Assembly (NCBI RefSeq): GCF_001591405.1 | Contig: NZ_BCUV01000006.1 | Span: 186,001 to 250,000, forward strand | From: Janibacter terrae NBRC 107853 | Lineage (GTDB): Bacteria; Actinomycetota; Actinomycetes; Actinomycetales; Dermatophilaceae | Length of the DNA: 64,000 nt | Reading direction: 5' to 3' | Shown: in pieces, positions 8,416-16,907 of the stretch | Numbering within the stretch: position 1 is the first letter of the stretch | How the letters are laid out: every line of letters starts with the position of its first letter | The notes under the pieces: generated by a model | What the model was told of the DNA's origin: nothing | What the model saw: the letters and a program-made list of their open reading frames with translations, nothing else | The model's database searches: none | Position numbers and translations under genes: made by a program

Positions 8416-8747
8416 CTGTCCCCTCGTGGGTCGGTGGCGCCGGCGCGGCCGGCGGTGAGCTCGTCGTCGTGGACCTGAATCCTCACACCCCGGGCGCGCA
8501 GGGGCACGTGCTCCGGCGGCGCGCCGAGCTCGACGCCGAGGGCGTCGGCCACGGGCCCGGCGCCGAGGGTGGCGCGTGTGATGGCCTCGGCGAGGAGCGT
8601 GGCGCCGGTGACTGCCCGGCGGCTCGTCGCGTTGTCGAGCCGGCGCAGGTCCTCGCCGAGCCCGTCGAGGTCGACCTCGGCGAGCACGCGCAGGAGCTGG
8701 ACGACGACGGCCTGGGCCTCGCCGAAGGGGTCCGGGTCGTCAACCAC
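8412..8747 (-). CDS. Small conserved hypothetical protein of the ArsA/ROK operon
   Basis: A 111-residue protein, helical and Leu/Ala-rich in its first 80 residues (starts MVDDPDPFGEAQAVVVQLLR), with a short basic/acidic C-terminal part. I do not recognise a family. It is supported as a real gene by tight overlap on both sides: its GTG lies eight bases inside the end of the ArsA-like gene, and its TGA overlaps the ATG of the ROK kinase. Confidence 0.65.
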   Translation of the reverse strand: MVDDPDPFGEAQAVVVQLLRVLAEVDLDGLGEDLRRLDNATSRRAVTGATLLAEAITRATLGAGPVADALGVELGAPPEHVPLRARGVRIQVHDDELTAGRAGATDPRGDR

Positions 8748-9651
8748 GCGGCCACACCGCCTCGTCGGGGGTCATCGTCAGCGTGAGGACACCGCCGGCC
8801 ACCCCGGCGCGGTCGATGTCGCAGCGGCGCAGCACCGAGGGCAGCCGCACGCGGCGGGTACGTCCGGCACACCCGAGGACGATCTCGTCCTCGTGCCGCA
8901 CGAGGTCGAGGTCGCTCGCGCGCACGCCCGGGACGTCGAGGTGCAGGTACCAGCAGCCGGCCCCACGCTCGACGCGTGCGCCGTGCTCGGCCGGTGGGGA
9001 GGGCAGGTGCTCGACGCCGGCTCCTCCGCTGGGGTGCACGGCGGTGAGGGTGCGCCCCATGAGGGCCAGGAGCACCTCGGCGTCGGCGCGGCGGGCGGCA
9101 CCTACCGGGCCCTCGGGTGGTGCGAGGTGGATCGTCGTGTCGGTCGGGTCGGCCAGGGCGGCGTCGAGCAGCTCGAGGAGCCGGGCGGCCTCCCGCAGGG
9201 CCATGAGCACCGGTCGGTCGGGGTGCGGCAGGGCGCCGATGCCCTCGGGGGCGACGAGCACCTCCCACCGGGCGACGACGGGGACGAAGGCCGCGCACGC
9301 CCGTGCGACGCGCTGGGGCACGTCGAGGACCCGGGCCACCTCGATGTCGAGGTCGACGACGAGCTCGTGCCCGGCGAGGCCGGCCTGCTCGATGCCGCGG
9401 GCGAGGCGCAGCAGCGCCGAGAGCTCGGACGGTAGGACGGCCGCGACGAGGTCCCCGACGACCGGGGCGGGCAGGTCGAGCGCGGACAGCAGGCGGTCGA
9501 GGTGGCTCTCGATCGCCGTCGTCACGGGGTCGTCCGGGCGGTCGACCGGACCGGGCAGGACGACGTGGTGGTGGGGGCGAAGGGCGGCGAGCACCCCGTC
9601 TCTGACCGCGGGGCCGTGGTCGCCCCCGCCGACGACGAGGTGGGCGCGCAC
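8740..9651 (-). CDS. ArsA-like protein with C-terminal HSP20-like domain, P-loop degenerate
   Basis: A 303-residue protein related to the actinobacterial ArsA-type ATPases (M. tuberculosis Rv2184c lies in the same position). The C-terminal 75 residues (GCWYLHLDVPGVRASDLDLV ... GGVLTLTM) look like the ArsA HSP20 beta-sandwich. The N-terminus starts MRAHLVVGGGDHGPAV where a deviant Walker A (GKGGVGKT) would be expected; there is no Lys-Thr/Ser, so ATP hydrolysis is doubtful. The GTG start has AGGGGG seven bases upstream. It follows the SRPBCC gene by eight bases in the same operon. The domain assignment is moderately sure; the function is unknown. Confidence 0.7.
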   Translation of the reverse strand: MRAHLVVGGGDHGPAVRDGVLAALRPHHHVVLPGPVDRPDDPVTTAIESHLDRLLSALDLPAPVVGDLVAAVLPSELSALLRLARGIEQAGLAGHELVVDLDIEVARVLDVPQRVARACAAFVPVVARWEVLVAPEGIGALPHPDRPVLMALREAARLLELLDAALADPTDTTIHLAPPEGPVGAARRADAEVLLALMGRTLTAVHPSGGAGVEHLPSPPAEHGARVERGAGCWYLHLDVPGVRASDLDLVRHEDEIVLGCAGRTRRVRLPSVLRRCDIDRAGVAGGVLTLTMTPDEAVWPRG

Positions 9652-9658
9652 GTCCCCC

Positions 9659-10105
9659 TCAGCCCTCGGCGCGCTTCTTGAGGTCCCGCAGGGCCGTGTC
9701 GACGATGACCTTCTCGGCCTTGCGCTTGAGCATGCCGAGCATCGGGATCTTGACGTCGACGGTCAGGGCGTAGCTGACCTCTGTGCCGCCGCCCTCGGTC
9801 GCGGCGAGCGTGTATGACCCGTCCATCGCCTTGAGCACCGTGGCCTCGACGAGCGTCCACGAGGCGACGCCGACACCGTCCTCGTCGACCTCCCAGGCGT
9901 AGTCCAGCGTGTAGGTGTCCTTGATCGCGCCGGCGTCCAGGGTGAAGACCGCCTGGTCCGGCCAGCCGTCGCCGTCCTCGGTGAGGATCTCGACGTTCTT
10001 GATCTCCTTGGCCCACTCCGGGTACGCCTCGAGGTCGGCGATGATGTCGAGCACCTCGCCGGGCGCGGAGTCGATGACGATGCTGGAGCGGGTGCTGTCG
10101 GCCAT
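9659..10105 (-). CDS. SRPBCC-family (START/polyketide-cyclase-like) protein
   Basis: A 148-residue single-domain lipid/ligand-binding fold. The typical start is visible: SSIVIDSAPGEVLDIIADLE then YPEWAKEIKNVEIL, followed by alternating beta strands and a long Lys-rich C-terminal helix (MLKRKAEKVIVDTALRDLKK). M. tuberculosis Rv2185c is the positional counterpart. It likely binds a hydrophobic ligand; no catalytic residues can be named. Second gene of the minus-strand operon. Confidence 0.85.
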   Translation of the reverse strand: MADSTRSSIVIDSAPGEVLDIIADLEAYPEWAKEIKNVEILTEDGDGWPDQAVFTLDAGAIKDTYTLDYAWEVDEDGVGVASWTLVEATVLKAMDGSYTLAATEGGGTEVSYALTVDVKIPMLGMLKRKAEKVIVDTALRDLKKRAEG

Positions 10106-10115
10106 GGTGGGGAGA

Positions 10116-10469
10116 CTAGCGCGTACGCCCTTCGAGACGGTCCTTGATGTCGTGGACGCCGGCCTTCCACCGGCGGCGGTGCGCCCTGGTCCAGCGCCAC
10201 GGCCCGCCCCGCTGCTCGCCGTGGACGTAGTGGTGGATGATCGTGCCGCCGTGGCCCTCCTCGAGCCAGATCTCCAGACGGCCCTCGACCTCTCCCCCGG
10301 TCCGCCAGCGCACCCCCTTCGTCCCGCGGTCCTGCACGACCTCCCGCTGCAGCCCGGGCCACAACTCGTCGAGGACGCCGGGGACGTCGAGCGCGGCGCG
10401 CACGACCTCGGGCGCGGCGCGCACGAAGGTCTCGTCGACGACGTCGACGGTGCGGCGGCGGACGGGCAT
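10116..10469 (-). CDS. Small SRPBCC-like/polyketide cyclase-like protein
   Basis: A 117-residue protein with a cyclase/START-like pattern (VDETFVRAAPEVVRAALDVP ... WPGLQREVVQDRG ... GTIIHHYVHGE) and a basic C-terminus. First gene of the seven-gene minus-strand operon, divergent from the acyl-CoA synthetase gene. The ATG at 10469 is chosen because CATACT (10476-10481) ends six bases upstream, giving a leaderless start, and no Shine-Dalgarno is present. The ligand is unknown. Confidence 0.75.
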   Translation of the reverse strand: MPVRRRTVDVVDETFVRAAPEVVRAALDVPGVLDELWPGLQREVVQDRGTKGVRWRTGGEVEGRLEIWLEEGHGGTIIHHYVHGEQRGGPWRWTRAHRRRWKAGVHDIKDRLEGRTR

Positions 10470-10475
10470 GGGACC

Positions 10476-10481
10476 AGTATG
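10476..10481 (-). promoter_or_regulatory. -10 box of the SRPBCC-ArsA-ROK-EEP operon (leaderless type)
   Basis: CATACT on the minus strand, six bases before the ATG at 10469. No convincing -35 hexamer is visible. Confidence 0.4.
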
Positions 10482-10589
10482 GCCACGGTCACGACTGCGC
10501 TCCCCGCGGGCAGCCCGGGCGCATGGGTAGGCTCGCCGCAGGCCTGCACGTGCCCGGTCCGTGCACCGACGCCGAACGAAGGAGATCCC

Positions 10590-12380
10590 GTGATCGACAG
10601 CTCCATGCCCCGACTCATCGAGGGCGACCCCACCGACTCCCTGGCGGACCTGCCGGGTCGCAACGCGGCGACGGACCCGCAGCGGGTCGCCTTCACCATC
10701 AAGGAGTCCGGTGCGTGGCGCGACGTCACGACCTCCCAGTTCAACCACGAGGCCCGCGCGCTCGCCAAGGGACTCATCGCCAAGGGCCTCGACGAGGGTG
10801 ACCGGCTCGCGATCATGGCCCGCACGCGCTACGAGTGGACCCTCCTCGACTTCGCGACCTGGATGGCGGGCGGCGTGCCCGTGCCGATCTACGAGACCAG
10901 CTCCCCCGAGCAGGTCGAGTGGATCACCCAGGACGCCGGGGTGCGCTTCCTCGTCGTCGAGACCGCCCACCACGCCTCGGTCGCCGAGGAGGCCCGCGCC
11001 GCGGTGCCCGGCATCGAGCAGGTCTGGGTCATCGACCACAGCGACCTCGAGTCGATCACCGTCGAGGGCGCCCGGGTGGACGACGCGCAGCTCGACGAGC
11101 GCATCGCCGGTCGCGGCCGCTCCTCCATCGCCACGATCATCTACACCTCCGGCACGACCGGTCGGCCCAAGGGCTGCGAGCTGACGCACGACAACTTCCT
11201 CGGCCTGGCGGAGAACACGGTCGCCAAGCTCGATGCCGTGCTGGGCAAGGACGACGCGTCGACGTTGCTCTTCCTGCCGCTCGCGCACGTCTTCGCCCGG
11301 TTCATCGAGGTCCTCGCCGTCGTCGCCAATCGCCGGATGGGCCACAGCGCCGACATCGCCAACATCCTCGAGGACTTCCAGTCCTTCCGACCGACCTTCA
11401 TCCTCGCCGTGCCGCGGGTCTTCGAGAAGATCTTCAACAAGGCCAACGAGACCGCCACGGCCGACGGCAAGGGCAAGATCTTCGCCCGGGCCGCCGACGT
11501 GGCCATCGCCTGGTCCGAGGGCCAGGACACCGGGAGCATCCCGCTCAAGGTCAAGGTCCAGCACGCCGTCTTCGACAAGCTCGTCTACAGCAAGCTGCGC
11601 GCCAAGATGGGCGACAAGGTCGAGTACGCCGTGTCCGGCGGCGCGCCGCTCGGCACGCGCCTGGGCCACTTCTTCCGCGGCATCGGCGTGACGATCCTCG
11701 AGGGCTACGGCCTCACCGAGACCACCGCCCCCGCGACGGTCAACGTCCCGGACAAGGTCAAGATCGGCACCGTCGGCCCGCCGCTGCCGGGCGTGAGCGT
11801 GCGCATCGCCGACGACGGCGAGGTGCTCATCCAGGGTCTGAACATCCTCGCCGGCTACCACGGCAACGAGGGGGCCACCCTCGAGGCCATCAAGGACGGC
11901 TGGTTCCACACCGGCGACCTCGGTGAGCTCGACGAGGACGGCTACCTCAAGATCACCGGCCGCAAGAAGGAGATCCTCGTCACGGCGGGCGGCAAGAACG
12001 TCGCCCCGGCGGTGCTCGAGGACCGGCTGCGCGCGCACCCGATCATCAGCCAGTGCCTCGTCGTCGGCGACGGCAAGCCCTTCATCGCCGCGCTCGTCAC
12101 GCTCGACGAGGAGATGCTGCCGGGATGGGCCGCCAACCACGGCCTGGGCACGCTCACGCTCGAGCAGGCCCGCACCGACGAGACCGTGCTCGCCGAGATC
12201 CAGGGCGCCGTCGACGAGGCCAACAAGGCCGTGTCCAAGGCCGAGTCGATCCGAAAGTTCTCTGTCCTCCCCGAGGACTTCACCGAGGAGAACGGCACCC
12301 TCACCCCGTCGCTGAAGCTCAAGCGCAACATCATCATGCGCGACTTCGAGGACGAGGTGGAGAGCCTCTACGGCAGCTGA
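10590..12380 (+). CDS. Long-chain fatty-acid--CoA ligase (AMP-forming)
   Basis: A 596-residue member of the ANL superfamily that activates long-chain fatty acids to acyl-CoA through an acyl-AMP. Motifs are IIYTSGTTGRPKGCELTH (P-loop), FLPLAHVFAR, ILEGYGLTETTA (A5), WFHTGDLGELDEDGYL (A7) and TGRKKEILVTAGGKN (A8 hinge), with the acetylation/catalytic Lys region KLKRN near the C-terminus. The GTG at 10590 has a good AAGGAG (10579-10584) upstream. It matches FadD15 (Rv2187) in position. It is divergent from the SRPBCC operon, which may handle lipids too. Confidence 0.95.
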   Translation: MIDSSMPRLIEGDPTDSLADLPGRNAATDPQRVAFTIKESGAWRDVTTSQFNHEARALAKGLIAKGLDEGDRLAIMARTRYEWTLLDFATWMAGGVPVPIYETSSPEQVEWITQDAGVRFLVVETAHHASVAEEARAAVPGIEQVWVIDHSDLESITVEGARVDDAQLDERIAGRGRSSIATIIYTSGTTGRPKGCELTHDNFLGLAENTVAKLDAVLGKDDASTLLFLPLAHVFARFIEVLAVVANRRMGHSADIANILEDFQSFRPTFILAVPRVFEKIFNKANETATADGKGKIFARAADVAIAWSEGQDTGSIPLKVKVQHAVFDKLVYSKLRAKMGDKVEYAVSGGAPLGTRLGHFFRGIGVTILEGYGLTETTAPATVNVPDKVKIGTVGPPLPGVSVRIADDGEVLIQGLNILAGYHGNEGATLEAIKDGWFHTGDLGELDEDGYLKITGRKKEILVTAGGKNVAPAVLEDRLRAHPIISQCLVVGDGKPFIAALVTLDEEMLPGWAANHGLGTLTLEQARTDETVLAEIQGAVDEANKAVSKAESIRKFSVLPEDFTEENGTLTPSLKLKRNIIMRDFEDEVESLYGS

Positions 12381-12408
12381 CCGGCCTCACGGCCGCGGGG
12401 GCCCGGGC

Positions 12409-12681
12409 TCAGCCCGCGGCGCTGCGCAGGTCGTCGTACCGGGACCGGGGTTCGCGCACGGCGCGGGCCCCGGTCGCCGTCTGCGGCGCGACGAGCCCCG
12501 ACGCGACGAGCCGGGAGAGCACCTCCCGCTCACGGCGGTCCAGAGGCATCTCCTCCCCCTCGCCGGCCACCGGCACCTCGGGCGAGTAGAGCACCGTGAC
12601 CATGCAGTCGGCGCAGCCGACGTGCTGGACGGGGCAGGTACCGCAGTCGATCGTCAGGGGTGCTCCGGGTCGACGGGCCAT
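12409..12681 (-). CDS. Small four-cysteine conserved protein
   Basis: A 90-residue protein with Cys13-x2-Cys16-x6-Cys23-x2-Cys26 close to the N-terminus (CGTCPVQHVGCADC), a pattern suited to zinc or an iron-sulfur cluster. The middle part is a likely helical or winged stretch (LDRREREVLSRLVASGLVA). I do not recognise a named family. The ATG at 12681 has GAGGAGG eight bases upstream, a strong site; a GTG at 12690 overlaps that site and is rejected. Function unknown. Confidence 0.7.
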   Translation of the reverse strand: MARRPGAPLTIDCGTCPVQHVGCADCMVTVLYSPEVPVAGEGEEMPLDRREREVLSRLVASGLVAPQTATGARAVREPRSRYDDLRSAAG

Positions 12682-12755
12682 GTCCGTCACCTCCTCGTCG
12701 TCACCGGGTCCATCCCGGCACCGACCACGCTAGGAGCGACCCCCGACAACGCTCC

Positions 12756-13787
12756 TCAGCACCATGTCAGGTGACGACCGTGACCGTGGGTCCAGCCCAT
12801 GCCGCGACCGTCGAGACCGAGGCAGAAGTCGGCCGACGTCGCCGGCCCGCACCCCGCGCCCGCGGCCACCTCCGGGAGCACACCCGGCCCCTCGTTGCTC
12901 ACCCAGTGCGCCCGGCCGCCCTCCGCCCGCACCCGCTCGAGCGTGGCCGTGGCGACCTCGGACCACCGGCGACGGCCGGCGGCGTCGAGGTAGGCGATGA
13001 CCGCGGAGTGGAAGAGCACCAGGGTCGCGTCCGGCGCCGCTGCCCGGGCGCGGGCGACCGCCTCGTCCACCCCGACGAGCAGGTCGCCGCGGACCACGTC
13101 GACGGGCGCTCCCGCGGCCACCCGGCAGGCCGCCGCCAGACGAGCGCGCCGGTCCTCGTGCTCGGGCCACACGAGCGTCCCGAGCCAGGCCGCGGTCTCC
13201 TCGTCGGACGGGTCGAGCGGGTTGAGGTCGACGCCACCGCGGTGCACGACCTGCGGGAGCGAAGGGGGCAGCGGCACCGGTCCGCGCACGGTGCACCGGA
13301 GGACGACCGGCGAGACGCCCTCGGCCGGGTCGAGCCGGGCCATCTCGGTACCCGCCTCGTCGACGTACCGGTAGGACCAACGGTCGGGGTGGAGGCACAG
13401 CCCGGCGCTCGAGCCCACCTCGACGAGGGCGAGCGGGCCGGGCAGCCCGGCGAGCACGGGCAGCAGCGTCGCGCTGCGCCCCACCTCGTTGGTCTGCGTC
13501 GAGTGCTCCAGGACGGTGGCCCGCACCTGCTCCCAGCGGGTCAGCAGGACCTCACGCAGCACCGGGTAGTCCGAGGGCGTCACCGCGCCGTGCCACCGGG
13601 CGGCCGCGAAGACGAGGTTGGGCTGGCGCTTGGGCACCGGCAGCCCGGACAGCAGGTCGAGGACCGTCGGGTCCTCGGCCACGCCCGCCGCCCACCTCTC
13701 GAAGGTGGGTGACTCCCCCTTCGCCTCCTGCCGCGCGAAGTACGTGTAGTACCCGGCCACGTCCTCCAGGTCGTCCATCGTGCGCAT
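12756..13787 (-). CDS. DUF2332 domain-containing protein
   Basis: A 343-residue protein with the DUF2332 layout: FARQEAKGESPTFERWA near the N-terminus, EVGRSATLLPVL, LVEVGSSAGLCL (an SAM-methyltransferase-like glycine loop), GVDLNPLD and LVLFHSAVIAYL. Function is not established; the fold resembles class I methyltransferases. The ATG at 13787 follows CAGGCT by six bases (leaderless pattern). It is divergent from the exonuclease gene. Confidence 0.85.
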   Translation of the reverse strand: MRTMDDLEDVAGYYTYFARQEAKGESPTFERWAAGVAEDPTVLDLLSGLPVPKRQPNLVFAAARWHGAVTPSDYPVLREVLLTRWEQVRATVLEHSTQTNEVGRSATLLPVLAGLPGPLALVEVGSSAGLCLHPDRWSYRYVDEAGTEMARLDPAEGVSPVVLRCTVRGPVPLPPSLPQVVHRGGVDLNPLDPSDEETAAWLGTLVWPEHEDRRARLAAACRVAAGAPVDVVRGDLLVGVDEAVARARAAAPDATLVLFHSAVIAYLDAAGRRRWSEVATATLERVRAEGGRAHWVSNEGPGVLPEVAAGAGCGPATSADFCLGLDGRGMGWTHGHGRHLTWC

Positions 13788-13793
13788 GCGACG

Positions 13794-13799
13794 AGCCTG
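13794..13799 (-). promoter_or_regulatory. -10 box of the DUF2332 gene (leaderless type)
   Basis: CAGGCT on the minus strand, six bases before the ATG at 13787. Confidence 0.35.
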
Positions 13800-13837
13800 C
13801 CACGGCGCGCATCCCCCGGGTTGTCGGTGGCCCCACC

Positions 13838-13843
13838 TACGGT
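13838..13843 (+). promoter_or_regulatory. -10 box of the DEDD/GIY-YIG exonuclease gene
   Basis: TACGGT seven bases before the ATG at 13851, leaving a predicted leader of about one base. It lies in the 63-bp divergent intergenic region with the DUF2332 promoter. Confidence 0.4.
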
Positions 13844-13850
13844 CGTCGGC

Positions 13851-15542
13851 ATGGAGGTCGTCCAGGACAGGCTCGGTGATCTCGGCACACCACTGGCCGA
13901 GGTCACCTTCGTCGTCGTCGACCTCGAGACGACGGGCGGGTCACCGCGCGACTGCGGGATCACCGAGATCGGCGCGGTCAAGGTCCGCGGTGGCGTGGAG
14001 CTGGGCGAGCTGCAGACCTTCGTCAACCCGGGTGAGCCGATCCCCGCCTTCATCCAGTCGCTCACCGGCATCACCGACGCCATGGTCCGCGACGCACCGC
14101 GCACCGGGGAGGCGGTGGCCAGCTTCCTCGAGTTCGCGAAGGGAGCGGTGCTCGTCGCGCACAACGCGGGCTTCGACATCGGCTTCCTCAAGGCCGCGTG
14201 CGCCGCCCACGACCTGCGGTGGCCGGCCCCGCAGGTGCTCGACACGGTACGGCTGGCGCGACAGGTGGTCTCCCGGGACGAGGTCCCCAACCACAAGCTG
14301 GCGACGCTGGCACGTGTCTTCGGGGCGACGACGACGCCGGACCACCGGGCGCTGCACGACGCCCGCGCGACGGTCGACGTCCTCCACGGCCTCATCGGAC
14401 GGCTCGGCTCCGTCGGCGTCGACACGCTCGAGGAGCTCGGCTCCTACACCTCGAGGGTGAGCGACGAGGTGCGGCGCAAGCGGGTGCTCGCCGACGGCCT
14501 GCCCTCGGCCCCGGGGGTCTACGTCTTCAAGGACGACCGGGGCGAGGCCCTCTACGTGGGGACCTCCGTCGACATCCGCTCGCGCGTGCGCTCGTACTTC
14601 ACCGCCTCCGAGCAGCGCCGACGCATGGGTGAGATGGTGCGTCTGGCGGCCGAGGTGACGCCGATCGTCTGCGCGACCACCCTCGAGGCCCAGGTGCGCG
14701 AGCTGCGGCTCATCGCCGCCCACAAACCCCGCTACAACCGCCGCTCGCGCCACCCGGAGAAGGTGTGGTGGCTGAAGCTGACCGACGAGGCCTTCCCCCG
14801 GTTGTCGATCGTGCGCAGCGTCGGGCCGGACGACCTGGCCTACGCCGGACCCTTCGGCTCGCGGAGCGGCGCCGAGGACGCGATGGCCGCCCTGCACGAC
14901 GCGGTGCCGCTGCGCCAGTGCCTGACGCGCATCTCCCCGCGCCGCCCGACGTCGGCGTGCGCCCTGGCTGACATGGGTCGGTGCGCGGCCCCGTGCACGG
15001 GCGCGGTGGGCGTCGACGAGTACACCGTCACCGTCGGCGAGGCCGTCGACGTGCTCGTCGGCGACTCCCGCGCGGCCGTGGCGGCGGTGCGGCAGCGGAT
15101 GACCACGCTCTCCGGGGACGAGCGCTACGAGGAGGCGGCCGCGCTGCGCGACCGGCTCGCGGCCCTCGTCCGCGCCGCGTCGCGCACCCAGCGCGCCGCG
15201 CCGGTGCGGCAGGCGGCGGAGATCGTCGCGGCCCGCCGTACCCCGCGCGGCGGCTGGGACCTCGTGTGCGTGCGCCACGGCCGGCTCGCCGGCAGCTCGC
15301 ACTCCCCCGTCGGCGCCGACCCGATGCCCTACGTCGCGGCGCTGCGGGCCAGCGCCGAGGTCGTCGCCGCACCGACCGCACCCGGGACCGGGGCGCTCGC
15401 CGAGGAGACCGAGCTGGTCCTGCGCTGGCTCGAGGCCGAGGGCACCCGCCTGGTCGACATCGAGGGCGAGTGGACCTGCCCCGTGGGAGGCGCAGCGGCC
15501 GCCCACGGCGAGCTGGCGCCTGCTCTAGGGTGGGCCTCGTGA
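13851..15542 (+). CDS. DEDD exonuclease fused to a UvrC-like GIY-YIG domain
   Basis: A 563-residue two-domain nuclease. Residues 20-185 are a DnaQ-type 3'-5' exonuclease (VVVDLETTGG with Asp/Glu, HNAGFDIGFL, HRALHDARATVD). Residues 210-290 are a GIY-YIG domain like UvrC's (GVYVFKDDRGEALYVGTSVD, RSYFTASEQRRRMGEMVRLA), followed by a Cys-containing region (CALADMGRCAAPCTG) and a UvrB/C-like helix pair. This fusion is common in actinobacteria (Rv2191) and is presumed to act in DNA repair; its substrate is unknown. The stop overlaps the GTG of the next gene. Confidence 0.9.
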   Translation: MEVVQDRLGDLGTPLAEVTFVVVDLETTGGSPRDCGITEIGAVKVRGGVELGELQTFVNPGEPIPAFIQSLTGITDAMVRDAPRTGEAVASFLEFAKGAVLVAHNAGFDIGFLKAACAAHDLRWPAPQVLDTVRLARQVVSRDEVPNHKLATLARVFGATTTPDHRALHDARATVDVLHGLIGRLGSVGVDTLEELGSYTSRVSDEVRRKRVLADGLPSAPGVYVFKDDRGEALYVGTSVDIRSRVRSYFTASEQRRRMGEMVRLAAEVTPIVCATTLEAQVRELRLIAAHKPRYNRRSRHPEKVWWLKLTDEAFPRLSIVRSVGPDDLAYAGPFGSRSGAEDAMAALHDAVPLRQCLTRISPRRPTSACALADMGRCAAPCTGAVGVDEYTVTVGEAVDVLVGDSRAAVAAVRQRMTTLSGDERYEEAAALRDRLAALVRAASRTQRAAPVRQAAEIVAARRTPRGGWDLVCVRHGRLAGSSHSPVGADPMPYVAALRASAEVVAAPTAPGTGALAEETELVLRWLEAEGTRLVDIEGEWTCPVGGAAAAHGELAPALGWAS

Positions 15543-15817
15543 TCACTGCCATCGTCCTCATCCACGCCGACACCGCCAGGATCCCCGAGGTCGCCGAGAC
15601 CGTCGCCGAGCTCGAGGGCGTCAGCGAGGTCTACTCGGTGGCCGGGGACGCCGACCTCATCGCGATGGTGCGCGTCCACCAGCACGAGCAGCTCAACGAG
15701 GTCATCGCCGGCCGGCTCAACAAGGTCGAGGGGATCGTCGACACCTCGACGCACATCGCCTTCCGCGCCTACAGCCGGCACGACCTCGACGCGGCCTTCA
15801 GCATCGGCCTGGAGTGA
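15539..15817 (+). CDS. Lrp/AsnC ligand-binding (RAM) domain protein without HTH
   Basis: A 92-residue stand-alone regulator-of-amino-acid-metabolism domain: ITAIVLIHADTARIPEVAE, VSEVYSVAGDADLIAMVRV, IVDTSTHIAFRAYSRHDL. The DNA-binding half of Lrp is absent, so it may be an effector sensor or a partner of a full Lrp. GTG 15539 overlaps the TGA of the exonuclease gene (GTGA). The next gene in the opposite direction is trpD, which may hint at amino-acid sensing, but the link is only positional. Confidence 0.88.
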   Translation: MITAIVLIHADTARIPEVAETVAELEGVSEVYSVAGDADLIAMVRVHQHEQLNEVIAGRLNKVEGIVDTSTHIAFRAYSRHDLDAAFSIGLE

Positions 15818-15832
15818 CCCCGACCGACCGCT

Positions 15833-15862
15833 GCCCCGCGTCGCCCTAGGACGACGCGGGGC
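15833..15862. terminator. Bidirectional terminator, overlapping the trpD stop codon
   Basis: An 11-bp perfect stem (15833-15843 with 15852-15862) with an 8-base loop. The TAG stop of trpD (minus strand) is inside the loop and the Lrp-domain gene ends 15 bases upstream, so one hairpin can serve both convergent genes. Confidence 0.65.
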
Positions 15863-16907
15863 GGGCGGTCGCCTCGACCCAGCGATCGAGCTGGGTGGCG
15901 GCCGCACCGGAGTCGAGGACCTCCTCGACGACGTCCATGCCGGCGCGGATCGCCGCGACGGGGTCCTGCGGGACCCGCCCGCCGGCCCGAGAGAGGGCGA
16001 CCGCGGCCCCGGAGTTGAGGACCACGGCGTCACGGACCGGGCCGCGTGCCCCGGCGAAGAGATCACGCGCGACCTGCGCGTTGTCCTCCGCCAGACCGCC
16101 CTTGAGCGACTCGAGCGGGCTGCGGGGCAGCCCGACCTGCTCCGGGGTGAGGTGCAGCTCGCGGATCTCCTGCCCGGCGACCCACCACACGTGCGAGCCG
16201 TCGGCGACGGTCAGCTCGTCCAGCCCGTCGTCCCCGCGGAAGACGAGGGCATCGGTCCCCCGCTGCGCGAAGACGCCGGCCATGAGCGGCGCCACGGACG
16301 AGTCCGCGACGCCGACGACGGAGTACGTCGGGCGCGAGGGGTTGGTCATCGGGCCCAGGACGTTGAGCGCCGTCCCCACCCCGAGGTCGCGGCGCGGGGC
16401 CGCGGTGTGCCGGAAGGAGGGGTGGAAGGTCTGCGCGAAGCAGAAGGTGATCCCGGCCGTGCCCGCGATCGCGGCCACCTCGTCCGCGGGCAGCGTCAGG
16501 TTGACGCCGAGGGCCTCGAGGACGTCCGCCGAGCCGGACTTGGAGGACGAGGCGCGGTTGCCGTGCTTGACGACGCGGACGCCGGTCGCGGCGATGCAGA
16601 TCGAGGACATCGTCGAGATGTTGACCGTGCCGACCATGTCGCCGCCGGTGCCGACGATGTCGAGCGTGGGGCCCGAGACCTGGATCGGCAGCGCGTGCTC
16701 GAGCATGACGTCGGCCAGCGCGCGCAGCTCGGTGACGGTCTCCCCCTTCGCCCGCAGCGCGACGAGGAAGCCGGCGATCTGCGCGGGGGCCGCGTCGCCG
16801 GACATCATCTCCCTCATGGCCCACGAGGTCTGGTCGGAGCTCAGGTCACCACCGGAGAGGAGCTGCGTGAGCAGGACGGGCCAGGTGTGGGTGCCCGCAC
16901 CCGTCAT
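15846..16907 (-). CDS. trpD: Anthranilate phosphoribosyltransferase
   Basis: Second step of tryptophan synthesis: anthranilate plus PRPP give phosphoribosylanthranilate. The 353-residue protein shows [18 protein letters not shown] (PRPP loop), [20 protein letters not shown] (anthranilate/PRPP site), [21 protein letters not shown] and the metal-binding DGLDELT. ATG 16907 overlaps the stop of the upstream receiver-like gene (ATGA). It is separate from other trp genes, as in M. tuberculosis (Rv2192c beside ctaE). Confidence 0.95.
   Translation of the reverse strand: MTGAGTHTWPVLLTQLLSGGDLSSDQTSWAMREMMSGDAAPAQIAGFLVALRAKGETVTELRALADVMLEHALPIQVSGPTLDIVGTGGDMVGTVNISTMSSICIAATGVRVVKHGNRASSSKSGSADVLEALGVNLTLPADEVAAIAGTAGITFCFAQTFHPSFRHTAAPRRDLGVGTALNVLGPMTNPSRPTYSVVGVADSSVAPLMAGVFAQRGTDALVFRGDDGLDELTVADGSHVWWVAGQEIRELHLTPEQVGLPRSPLESLKGGLAEDNAQVARDLFAGARGPVRDAVVLNSGAAVALSRAGGRVPQDPVAAIRAGMDVVEEVLDSGAAATQLDRWVEATARPASS

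Noticed and set aside
10116-12140. A 674-codon open frame antisense to the acyl-CoA synthetase gene (only its last 117 codons are a real gene)
   Set aside because: Long antisense frames are expected in 72% GC DNA. Its upper part has no family motifs and lies opposite a well-supported enzyme.
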